64,000 nucleotides of DNA from an uncultured Celeribacter sp. (GTDB lineage: Bacteria; Pseudomonadota; Alphaproteobacteria; Rhodobacterales; Rhodobacteraceae), in the NCBI RefSeq assembly GCF_963676475.1, contig NZ_OY781106.1:1054001-1118000 (forward strand), read 5' to 3'. The notes beneath the pieces are model-generated. The model had not been told where the DNA came from, did not search any database, and saw only the letters and a list, made by a program, of their open reading frames with translations. Below, piece by piece: positions 1-7,136 of the stretch. Position numbers and translations under genes: made by a program. Position 1 is the first letter of the stretch; each line of letters opens with the position of its first letter.

Positions 1-19
1 ATCGGCAAGGTCACAGCCT

Positions 20-256
20 ATGACGGACGACCAAATGTATTCAGGAATGGCCGCGCTTACCATCTGCGAAGCCCTGCTTCTCGCGCTGAATGACGCACAA
101 ATTTTGCCCGAGAAGGAAATCATGGGTGTCCTCAAAGATGCAGCTGCAACCCATGAGAACGCGGTCGGGTCCGAAGCTGATGTCGTAAAGCACCGCGCGG
201 CTGCAGCACTGATCCGACGCATCATCGCCGGAGGGAATTCAGTCCGCAGACCGTGA
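20..256 (+). CDS. Small hypothetical protein (78 aa)
   Basis: I do not recognise the family. The protein is short, mostly helical in appearance, with an alanine-rich second half and a basic C-terminus (RRIIAGG), and has no signal peptide or membrane segment. An AAGG stretch about ten bases upstream of the ATG can act as a weak ribosome site. It sits at the left edge of the accessory region beside another unknown gene and an antiporter remnant, so no role can be inferred from neighbours. It could be a genuine small cytosolic protein or a degraded fragment; coding status rests only on the open frame and plausible codon use. Confidence 0.5.
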   Translation: MTDDQMYSGMAALTICEALLLALNDAQILPEKEIMGVLKDAAATHENAVGSEADVVKHRAAAALIRRIIAGGNSVRRP

Positions 257-344
257 CTAGCGTCCGCCGCGTTTGGGTCAGACGATCATGGCGCGGCTTC
301 TTGGGTCTGGGAAAAACACCATAAGCACATGATTGGAGACCTCC

Positions 345-689
345 ATGAAGCGTCCCGAAAAACCAGCAACTTCGTCTTCGCCCAAGTCGCAAGACATGAC
401 GCGTGACGCCAACAAGAAAAGCAAGAAGACGCCCGCACAGAACGAACCTGATGCGGACGGCTACAGCGGTGCAAAGGTCGACCGGCCCTGTTTTGATCTG
501 AGTGGATCGTCTGATGACACACATGCCGGGACCGGGTTGGGCCTTGACAATGATTCATTCGAAACACCCGGTAACAGACGGCTTCCCGGACGGCGGCTTG
601 ACAACAAACTGACGATCCCACGCTGGGGTGGGCCCGAGCCTGATGGCCCAACCAAGCCTTCCCAAAAACCGGCACGCCGCAAAACGTAA
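345..689 (+). CDS. Hypothetical polar, low-complexity protein (114 aa)
   Basis: The start is placed at the ATG at 345 because GGAG lies six bases upstream at 335-338; the longer frame beginning with TTG at 333 would overlap that site. The protein is rich in Lys, Pro, Ser, Asp and Gly, has a basic start (residues 1-30, many K and P) and a basic end (QKPARRKT), and no hydrophobic stretch. It looks intrinsically disordered. No family is recognised. It ends seven bases before the antiporter remnant, so the two were probably co-transcribed when that gene was intact. Confidence 0.5.
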   Translation: MKRPEKPATSSSPKSQDMTRDANKKSKKTPAQNEPDADGYSGAKVDRPCFDLSGSSDDTHAGTGLGLDNDSFETPGNRRLPGRRLDNKLTIPRWGGPEPDGPTKPSQKPARRKT

Positions 690-695
690 GTTCCG

Positions 696-1028
696 ATGAA
701 CGCTCTCCAGATCGCAACGCTACTGATCGTCTTCGCCGGGGCGTTTGGAGCCGTTAATCACATCATTTTCCGATTACCATCGGCCATCGGCATCCTGATC
801 GTTGCCTTTGTCGCATCCCTTGGCGTCCTCGGCCTGGACGCATTCCGGTCCGATCTGGGCGTTGCCGAAGAGATGCGACGGTTTGTGGCCGACGCCGAGT
901 TTTCCCGAACCCTGCTCGATGGATTGATAAGCCTGCTACTCTTTGCCGGAGCCTACGTGTCCACGTCGAGGTTGCGCGAGCAGGCCTTGACGATCGCGGC
1001 CATGGCGACGCTGGTAGTGGTGCTTTAG
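696..1028 (+). pseudogene. Remnant of a cation/proton antiporter (N-terminal part)
   Basis: The 110 residues look like the first membrane segments of a CPA1/NhaP-type Na+/H+ antiporter: hydrophobic helices near residues 5-25, 30-48 and 75-90, with the phrase LLFAGAYVSTSRLREQALTI matching the region after helix 3 of this family (family knowledge). Intact members exceed 400 residues. The frame hits TAG at 1026-1028. Read straight through, the same frame continues with antiporter-like sequence (VTIVSSGFQWVSGIASLA), then meets TGA near 1081, so more than one lesion separates it from function. An IS element lies 210 bp downstream. No C-terminal part is visible in the window. Confidence 0.6.
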
Positions 1029-1237
1029 GTCACGATCGTCAGTTCTGGCTTCCAGTGGGTCAGTGGCATTGCGTCGCTTGCCTGACTGTTCTTCGTCCTG
1101 CAGTACTTTCCCACGACTGAGAAAACCGCATCGCAAGAAGACAAGGTCCCAAGTCACTGATATCAGATCAAGTCGCTTGCCAAAACGTGATCCGGTATCA
1201 CCGGGCAAGGGCTGTCGCCGCCCCTGCCCCAAGCTAA

Positions 1238-2077
1238 GCTCAGGACCCATTAATCGGCTTGCGGCGCTACTGGCGGCGTGATTCATGCTCTCCAACTATA
1301 GGAGGGTGTGGTGAGCAATCTTTTCTGGCTGAGCGACGAGCAGATGGCACGGCTCGAGCCGTTCTTTCCGAAGAGCCATGGCCGCCCACGGGTCGATGAT
1401 CGTCGTGTTCTGAGCGGGATAATCTTCATCAACCGCAATGGGTTACGCTGGAGCGATGCACCGAAGGAATACGGTCCAGCCAAGACGCTCTACAACCGCT
1501 GGAAGCGTTGGAGCGAGATGGGGGTGTTCGCCCGAATATTCGAGGGGCTGGCGGCCGAAGCGGTGGAGCCGACGACTATCGTGATCGATGCGACCTACCT
1601 GAAAGCACACCGCACGGCCTCAAGCCTGCGGAGTAAAAAGGGGGATGCGGGCGCCTGATTGGTCGCACCAAGGGTGGGATGAACACCAAGCTCCACGCGG
1701 TGACCGACACGAAGGGACGCCCGATCAGGTTCTTCATGTCTGCCGGTCAGGTTAGTGATTACACTGGCGCGGCAGCCCTTCTGGGCGGTCTGCCAGCTGC
1801 GCAGTGGCTACTTGCTGACCGAGGCTATGATGCCGATTGGTTCCGCGAAGCCTTGCAGGACAAGGGGATCAGGGCCTGTATTCCAGGCCGCAAGGCGCGC
1901 CGGACCCCCATCAAATACGACAAGCGCCGCTACAAACGCCGCAACCGGATCGAGATCATGTTCGGCAGGCTCAAGGACTGGCGACGCGTGGCGACCCGCT
2001 ACGACGGGTGCCTGAAGGTCTTCCTCTCCGCCGTCGCTCTCGCCGCAACTGTGATGTTCTGGTTATGAGTCCTGAGC
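1238..2077 (+). mobile_element. IS5-family insertion sequence, IS427 type (840 bp)
   Basis: Both ends can be read directly. The left end starts GCTCAGGACCCATTAA at 1238 and the right end, read inward on the minus strand, starts GCTCAGGACTCATAAC. These terminal inverted repeats match at most positions. The element is flanked by the 4-bp direct repeat CTAA (1234-1237 and 2078-2081), a normal target duplication for this group. It holds a single two-frame transposase. Intact ends and a matching duplication indicate insertion by transposition without later rearrangement. Confidence 0.9.
1311..2068 (+). CDS. IS5-family (IS427-type) transposase, made by -1 frameshift
   Basis: DDE transposase encoded in two overlapping frames. 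The first frame starts at GTG 1311 (AGGAGG at 1300-1305) with SNLFWL, contains the phrase NRNGLRWSDAPKEYG and the catalytic Asp in IVIDATYLK, and ends at TGA near 1658. A -1 slip on the A5G5 run at 1635-1644 joins it to the second frame, giving SLRSKKGGCGRLIGRTKGGM, the canonical junction of this family. The second frame carries LLADRGYDADW and the RIEIMFGRLKDW catalytic Glu region and ends at TGA 2068. All catalytic parts appear present, so it is probably active if frameshifting works. Confidence 0.88.
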
Positions 2078-2081
2078 CTAA

Positions 2082-2417
2082 TGACAGCTTCGACCGGCTT
2101 CAGATTTTGGATCTCGGACGCCCCGTCTCCTCCACGCGCTCCGCGACAGTCCGGTTCGGAGAAGCTGCACCTTTCGTTAGCGCGAGGCGAGCTCGACAAT
2201 TGCAGCTGAGGTGCCGTTCGAGTTCGTTCGGTGCCCAGGCCTGTTTCAGGGGCAAGGTTCGTGCCCTGCGCTCAGCGGCTACTTCGGAGCTTCGGCGCGC
2301 ATTGCACCCATGTCGGAGGGGAGTTGTTGCTCAGGGCGCCTGGTACCGCCACCGAATATGAGCGCGGCCAGGTCGCCAAGCCCGTTCATTCTGAACGATC
2401 AAGCCGAGTGATCCCCC
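2082..2417 (+). other. Gene-less stretch between the IS and the RHH gene
   Basis: This 336-bp stretch has no open frame with recognisable content on either strand. It does not extend the antiporter remnant seen on the other side of the IS. Short open frames here are GC-driven and lack ribosome sites. It may be the decayed remains of older accessory genes. Confidence 0.5.
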
Positions 2418-2597
2418 TCATCCTCCTACTCTGCCCCGTGCCGCGAGCCACTCCTCCATAACGCGCCTGACAACCTGTGGTCGCGACGGCAAGTCCTCTT
2501 GTTCGCGACGATAGTCATCGATTGCCTTCAGCATGCTCTGATCCATTCGGATCGTAACAGGGGCCGTGTCCCGCGGCGGACGTCCCATTCTAGCCAT
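2418..2597 (-). CDS. Ribbon-helix-helix (CopG-like) regulator, 59 aa
   Basis: Reading the minus strand from ATG 2597 to TGA 2418 gives a 59-residue protein with the classical ribbon-helix-helix layout: a basic start (MARMGRPPRD), a beta strand (residues 12-18, PVTIRMD), helix A (about 20-31) and helix B (about 38-54, SRPQVVRRVMEEWLAARG). GGAG lies about ten bases before the start. Such proteins bind operators as dimers through the strand. It is transcribed divergently from the 173-aa gene, across a palindrome that spans both promoters, so it most likely represses itself and the cassette. A stand-alone antitoxin is the alternative, but no toxin gene is adjacent on the same strand. Confidence 0.8.
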   Translation of the reverse strand: MARMGRPPRDTAPVTIRMDQSMLKAIDDYRREQEDLPSRPQVVRRVMEEWLAARGRVGG

Positions 2598-2618
2598 GTC
2601 GAATCTCCTTCAAGAAAC

Positions 2619-2658
2619 TACTTGACTAAATGACATCAAAAAACTAAATTGTCAAGTA
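2619..2658. promoter_or_regulatory. Divergent promoter with inverted-repeat operator
   Basis: The arms TACTTGAC (2619-2626) and GTCAAGTA (2651-2658) form a perfect 8-bp inverted repeat, with CTAAAT repeated inside each half. On the plus strand TTGACT (2622-2627), a 17-bp spacer and TAAATT (2645-2650) make a strong sigma-70 promoter firing toward the 173-aa gene. On the minus strand TTGACA (2650-2655) is a perfect -35 with a weaker -10 toward the RHH gene. Each arm covers one -35, so an RHH protein bound to both arms would shut both promoters. The binding itself is inferred. Confidence 0.7.
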
Positions 2659-2694
2659 CGACGGGAGCTACAACCGATCATTGGGAGATCGACC

Positions 2695-3216
2695 ATGGCT
2701 GACAACTGCCTTACCACGCGCTTTGGCTCGGATGAACCCGTGTACTTCCGTCATTCCCCTGTCTCGGGCCACTTCTCGCACCTGCTCGCGGCCTTGGCCG
2801 CTGCGATCGAGGCTGAGCGTGACATTGAGAACGGCCTCTGGTCCGATCCGGGTTTCGACCATTGGCTGAAGGCGGCGGAACTCGGCTGGGAACGTGCCAC
2901 CGGTCTCTGCTGCTCCGTCATCGGCGCGCCAGCCACCCGCCCGAGCGATGTCCCCCTGCAGCGCTTCGCACGCCACCTCCACTGGACGCTCGGCTGCGAG
3001 ACCGCTGCTGAACTCCGGACCGCACAGCAGGTCGTTGCGGGTCACCTGGATCTTTTCTCCTGGAAAGGAAGGGACCCCGAGGTGCTGCGCGTCGCGCAGA
3101 TGCTCGCGCGGGGTCGGCAGCAGTTCGATGAGGTCTGCATGCTCGACATGCTGAACCCGGCTGACACTGCTGCCTCCCTGGAGGATTGCTTCGATTACGA
3201 GCCCTTCGCCGCCTGA
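2695..3216 (+). CDS. Unknown protein of the RHH/GIY-YIG/M41 cassette (173 aa)
   Basis: I do not recognise the family. GGGAG sits ten bases before the ATG, and a strong promoter lies 40-70 bases upstream. The protein is soluble and predicted mainly helical, rich in Leu, Ala, His and Trp, with an acidic C-terminus (ASLEDCFDYEPFAA). Four cysteines are scattered (two adjacent in TGLCCSVIG), with no clear metal site. No signal peptide is present. It is the first gene downstream of the RHH-controlled promoter and lies 106 bp before the zinc-ribbon/GIY-YIG gene, suggesting a partner in the same system. Its role is unknown. Confidence 0.65.
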   Translation: MADNCLTTRFGSDEPVYFRHSPVSGHFSHLLAALAAAIEAERDIENGLWSDPGFDHWLKAAELGWERATGLCCSVIGAPATRPSDVPLQRFARHLHWTLGCETAAELRTAQQVVAGHLDLFSWKGRDPEVLRVAQMLARGRQQFDEVCMLDMLNPADTAASLEDCFDYEPFAA

Positions 3217-3247
3217 TCTCCACAAACATCGTCCCGGCACCCTGATG

Positions 3248-3270
3248 CCCTGTCCCGGAACGGGTCAGGG
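3248..3270 (+). repeat. Intercistronic hairpin
   Basis: CCCTGTCCCG and CGGGTCAGGG pair with a single mismatch around a GAA loop between the 173-aa gene and the GIY-YIG-like gene. No T-run follows, so it is not a typical terminator. It may protect or pause the transcript and so set the ratio of the two products. Confidence 0.5.
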
Positions 3271-3322
3271 TTCAAACAAACGTGCCCGCGTTCTCAGCCG
3301 ACATATTCTCGGAGGTCCAGTA

Positions 3323-4324
3323 ATGGCTCATCCCTCACATTTCTCGCTCAAACCCGCACCCGTTCGCCCGCATATCTACATCGGCGCGTCCCGGAATAAG
3401 CTCTACCTGCCGCGCGGCTCCCGGAAGCTCTCCCCGGAAGGCTGGTCCCGTACCTATGCAGGACCGATCAAAACGGAGTGGAACGCAATTGCCCGATCCA
3501 AGGGCTTCGACCTGGTCAGCAGGATCCGGGACAAGTTCCACGTTGTCTTGCGATGCCACACCTGCGGCGCCTTGACGGCGCAGAAGATCTTCACCTTGCG
3601 CACCGCCCAGCCAGCTTGTGCGAGTTGCAGGCATCACGCCATCCTGGCAATGGCGCAGAAGGCAGGCTTGGAATTTCAGGGCTACGAGCCGGAATACCAC
3701 AAGCTTGGCGTCTACCGCGCGCCATGTGGTCACACCGTGCGCCGACAGTTCGGACAGATCGAACGGATCGCTGCCGGTCACTGCAAGTTGCGCTGCGAGA
3801 CCTGTCATTCCGGAAAGGAAGCCGAGGAAGCAGCGGACCGGGGGTGGCAACTGCTGGGAAGCGATCCGGAAGGCGACCCGAACTACCGGACCTATCAGCA
3901 CGTCTGTGGTCACACGCAGAGGGTTGCCCGCGCGAACATGCAGAGCGGCCGCTTTCAATGTACGGAATGTGGAGAGGGCTGGGCCACCGCGCCAAGCAAC
4001 CTCTATGCCATTCGACTGGAGCTTCCGACCGGACTGAAGGTCGTAAAGCTCGGCTTCTCGCGCGACCCGCAGTCGCGTCTGCACCACCAGCTCTTGCTGC
4101 AATCCGGAATCCAGGCAGAGCTTCTGCGGACCGTTCCGCAGCCGACAGGCCACGCCGCGCTTTGCCAGGAGAAGGCCCTCCATCGCGCGCTCAAGAAGTC
4201 TCATCCGGACGCGGTCATTCCCAACGAGCACTTTGAGGACTGGCTCGCGGTCAAGAGCGAGATCTACGGGATCGAGATCGCGCCGCTCATTCTGAAGCGC
4301 CTGGACGACATCCGAAAGAAATAG
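3323..4324 (+). CDS. Zinc-ribbon protein with C-terminal GIY-YIG-like nuclease domain
   Basis: The start at ATG 3323 is preferred (GGAGG at 3311-3315); an upstream ATG at 3245 lacks a ribosome site. The protein has 333 residues. Three Cys/His modules follow one another: C78-x2-C81 with C99-x2-C102; C135-G-H137 with C158-x2-C161; C195-G-H197 with C213-x2-C216. The C-terminal 105 residues resemble the diverged MUG113/T5orf172 branch of GIY-YIG: LYAIRL near 227, KLGFSRDPQSRLH near 243 (YIG-like strand plus Arg), QEKALHRAL (candidate catalytic Glu) and a late NEHFEDW. A sequence-reading nuclease is the natural inference, but activity is not proven because the first motif is degenerate. Confidence 0.65.
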   Translation: MAHPSHFSLKPAPVRPHIYIGASRNKLYLPRGSRKLSPEGWSRTYAGPIKTEWNAIARSKGFDLVSRIRDKFHVVLRCHTCGALTAQKIFTLRTAQPACASCRHHAILAMAQKAGLEFQGYEPEYHKLGVYRAPCGHTVRRQFGQIERIAAGHCKLRCETCHSGKEAEEAADRGWQLLGSDPEGDPNYRTYQHVCGHTQRVARANMQSGRFQCTECGEGWATAPSNLYAIRLELPTGLKVVKLGFSRDPQSRLHHQLLLQSGIQAELLRTVPQPTGHAALCQEKALHRALKKSHPDAVIPNEHFEDWLAVKSEIYGIEIAPLILKRLDDIRKK

Positions 4325-4561
4325 CGGCCCAAGCGTGGCCCGGTTCCGGAACAGCCCTCCACGGATCCGGAGCCGCCACAGCGACCCGGCCCGTTTTGCC
4401 CGTAGGTGTAATCGCACGCCACAGTGTGCGGGACGCCCTGACCTGCGCCGTGGCGCGCACTTACCGGACAGCGCCACCTCTTCTTCCCTGAACCTTCCCA
4501 CGCCCCCTTCCGGATCGCGCCCCACCCCGGGCGTCCTGATCCGTACAGTACGGAGCTGACA

Positions 4562-6793
4562 ATGACCCAACCTTCCCCCCAATCCCCCCTTCCAAAGGAA
4601 AATGGCGCGAAGCGCCCGCAGTGGTGGGCCTACGCCCAGGACTGCATCGCGCGCCTGCGCGCAACCGAAGCCGACATCGTTGATCTCGAACGGCGTGCCT
4701 CGGCCGGCGACATCGCCGCAGGCGACACTTTGATGGAGTACGAAGGCGGCGACAGCCCGAAACCCCCTTCGCACCGCGCAGCCTCCGGGATGGAGTCCGC
4801 CGCCGAGGCCATGGCGCGCGTCAGCAGCGCACCTCATCTGCCGCAGGACGAGTGGCACGCGATCGCGGCAGACGGCGGCGACCCCTTCGCCACCGCTCAG
4901 GACGGCAGCACCCGTCCCGCCATCCCGCTTCCCCTCCGCGACGTGATCCTGCTGGCGCGCCTTGCAGCAACCTTCCGGGATGCGGAGAGCTGGGAGGCGA
5001 GCCTCCAACCCGGAGCGTTGACGATCCTGGTCGGCCTCGAACCCACCCTCTCCCTCGGAAAGTTGCTGACTGGGGCAATGCTGCCGGAGGGCTGGTCGAC
5101 CCAGAGCCGGGCGCCTCGCGCGTCACCGCACCCGGTGCTCCAGCTGCCAGACCGGCCAGTCTCGGACAAGGAACTGGAGCGCCTGCTTCACCATCCGGCG
5201 CCAATCCTGCTGCCGGTCGCGAAGCAGGAGCACCTGCCATCTCTCGTCGGCTCCGGCGAGACAGGCGCGCGCGTTCTGGTCCTCGAAGAGGTGAATGCCG
5301 ATATCCTGCTCTTCGCCCTGAGCGTCAGCCACAGCGCGACCGGAAAGATCGATGCCGACAGCGTGAGGGCGATCTTGCCCGACGACGAGAGCCTGGCCGG
5401 TTTGGAGGCGGGACATCTGGCGATGGCGTGTCGCGCGCCGACGGCGCAAGAGGTTGCCAAACGGATCTCGTTGATGACCAGGACGGCGCCCGCCGAAGAG
5501 GTCGCGCGAGAGCGCTCCGGCCCGGCCATCATCGACGGCACCACGCCCGCGCACCAGGCTGTCCGGAACATCGTAGAGGATTTTGCGGCGTGGCAGGCCG
5601 GCGATCTGAACTGGAGCGAGATGTCCCGCTCGCTCCTCGTTCACGGCGCTCCGGGGACGGGCAAGACCTACCTGGCCCGGCAGCTGTCCGAGGCGGCTGG
5701 TGTCGCTCTGGTCGAGGGCAGTTTTGCCGACTGGCAAGCTGCCGGACATCTTGGACATATGCTTGCCGCTATGACCAAATCCTTCGACGAGGCGGTCGCG
5801 AAAGTGCCCTGCGCCCTTTTTATCGATGAAGTCGACGCGGTCGGATCGCGGTTTGACGGCGATCAGCATGGGATGAGCTATCGGGTGCAAGTCGTGAACG
5901 GCTTCCTTCAGCAGATCGACCGGCTGGCACGCACCCCGGGCGTGGTCCTGATCGGGGCCTGCAACCAGATCAGCAGGCTCGATCCTGCGATCAAGCGCCC
6001 TGGCCGCTTTGACCAGATCCTGCAGATTCCACTACCATCGATCGCGGATATCAGGCGCATCATGGCCAAGGTGCTGGCGGATACGCTGCCCGAAAGCGAG
6101 ATCGATACCCTGGCGCGCGCCGCCACAGGCAAGACCCCCGCCGAACTCGACGCCGCATTGCGTGCCGCCACCGCGGACGCGCGGCGGCAACGGCTGCCCA
6201 TGTCATCCGACCTGATGCGCCGACACCTCGGGATCGATCGGCCCAACCCGGAACTTCTGCGTCGTATCGCCGTCCACGAAGCCGGTCACGCACTTGCCGC
6301 AGAGCTTCTCGCGCCAGGATCTGTCGTGAAGCTCAGCCTCTCTGACCGCGACGGTCGGACCGAACGCCGTTCGACCTTCGTCGAACTGACAGTCCAGGAG
6401 ATCGAGAATGAGCTTCTGATCCTGATGAGCGGGCGCACGGCCGAGAGGCTGGTGCTCGGCACAATCTCCGGCGGCGCAGGTGGAGACAGTGAGAGCGATC
6501 TTGCCCTGGCCACTGGGCTGGTTCTGCAAATGGACCGAGAGCTGGGCCTTGGCCGCAATGGCGATGGCTGGCTGGGGCCAGCCGACATGCACAGGCTGAG
6601 CGAGGAGGAGAAACAGAGGGTGCAGGCAAAACTGGGTCAGGCCATGAACCATGCTGCGAAACTCCTCACGCCACACATCGACCAGCTACGTAAGGTGGCA
6701 GCCGCGCTCATCGACGTCCGTGAGCTCCACGGCTCAGCAATGAGGCGGCTGATCGCCGCTCCGGATCGAGAACCCACACTTAGTCCTCGCTAA
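4562..6793 (+). CDS. Soluble FtsH-like AAA+ ATPase with M41 zinc-protease domain (743 aa)
   Basis: GGAG lies about eight bases before the ATG. The central AAA+ module has Walker A GAPGTGKT (362-369), Walker B FIDEVD (420-425) and the arginine-finger segment RPGRF (479-483). The C-terminal part has the M41 zinc motif HEAGH (572-576) and an acidic residue near 646 (SESDLALAT) in the place of FtsH's third ligand. Unlike FtsH there is no transmembrane segment. Instead about 340 N-terminal residues of unknown fold contain ILVGLEPTLSLGKLL (155-169) and RVLVLEEV (237-244), reminiscent of a decayed NTPase. It should unfold and degrade cytosolic targets; the target is unknown. It follows the GIY-YIG-like gene by 237 bp. 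Confidence 0.85.
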   Translation: MTQPSPQSPLPKENGAKRPQWWAYAQDCIARLRATEADIVDLERRASAGDIAAGDTLMEYEGGDSPKPPSHRAASGMESAAEAMARVSSAPHLPQDEWHAIAADGGDPFATAQDGSTRPAIPLPLRDVILLARLAATFRDAESWEASLQPGALTILVGLEPTLSLGKLLTGAMLPEGWSTQSRAPRASPHPVLQLPDRPVSDKELERLLHHPAPILLPVAKQEHLPSLVGSGETGARVLVLEEVNADILLFALSVSHSATGKIDADSVRAILPDDESLAGLEAGHLAMACRAPTAQEVAKRISLMTRTAPAEEVARERSGPAIIDGTTPAHQAVRNIVEDFAAWQAGDLNWSEMSRSLLVHGAPGTGKTYLARQLSEAAGVALVEGSFADWQAAGHLGHMLAAMTKSFDEAVAKVPCALFIDEVDAVGSRFDGDQHGMSYRVQVVNGFLQQIDRLARTPGVVLIGACNQISRLDPAIKRPGRFDQILQIPLPSIADIRRIMAKVLADTLPESEIDTLARAATGKTPAELDAALRAATADARRQRLPMSSDLMRRHLGIDRPNPELLRRIAVHEAGHALAAELLAPGSVVKLSLSDRDGRTERRSTFVELTVQEIENELLILMSGRTAERLVLGTISGGAGGDSESDLALATGLVLQMDRELGLGRNGDGWLGPADMHRLSEEEKQRVQAKLGQAMNHAAKLLTPHIDQLRKVAAALIDVRELHGSAMRRLIAAPDREPTLSPR

Positions 6794-6841
6794 CCTTCAG
6801 GAACTGCTTGGACCGTCCGACCAATCTGGATACCCTTCCCC

Positions 6842-6861
6842 TGTGCTACAACTGTAGCACA
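6842..6861. promoter_or_regulatory. Perfect 9-bp-arm palindrome downstream of the protease gene
   Basis: TGTGCTACA, AC, TGTAGCACA form a perfect inverted repeat starting 48 bp after the protease stop. Its length and symmetry fit an operator for a dimeric repressor, but no gene starts just downstream now. The next feature is a terminator and then the nested IS elements. It may be the surviving operator of a gene lost when those elements arrived. Confidence 0.5.
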
Positions 6862-6969
6862 TCGACGTAACACAGACAGCGACCCGCACAGCGCAAATAC
6901 CTGCGTTTTCAAAGCCTTAGAAAATGTCTGAATTTTGCTCCGCGCCCTACCGCCAGAGCCAAAGATTTC

Positions 6970-7000
6970 AAGGGGTTAGCTGAATTTCAGCTAGCCCCTT
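6970..7000 (+). terminator. Strong rho-independent terminator after the cassette
   Basis: A 14-bp stem (AAGGGGTTAGCTGA with TCAGCTAGCCCCTT, one G-T pair) closes an ATT loop and is followed by TTTCTTT. It ends transcription coming from the protease gene and marks the right end of the cassette. Confidence 0.85.
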
Positions 7001-7136
7001 TTTCTTTAAGGGGCACACTGAGGGGGCAGGCAGATTTTTTCCCTGAATTTAGGCTCTGTTGCACAAATCCCGTGTGGGATTCATCTCGTGACTCCAGCGT
7101 GGTAGCTGGTGTTAGTATTCACAAGGTTTGATCTAG

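Noticed and set aside
2231..2461. 76-aa open frame right of the first IS
   Set aside because: No domain and no ribosome site, and it overlaps the end of the RHH gene on the other strand.
2418..3216. Toxin-antitoxin pair made of the RHH protein and the 173-aa protein
   Set aside because: The two genes are divergent rather than in one operon, and the larger protein has no RelE, MazF, PIN or Fic features.
3335..5008. 557-aa open frame on the minus strand opposite the GIY-YIG-like and protease genes
   Set aside because: Codon pattern is the mirror of the plus-strand genes, with no ribosome site and no recognisable domain; it is a GC-driven shadow.
6920..6965. tRNA or tmRNA 3' end acting as an attachment site left of the terminator
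   Set aside because: The stretch ends in GCCA-like bases, but no T-arm or matching duplicated copy was found.
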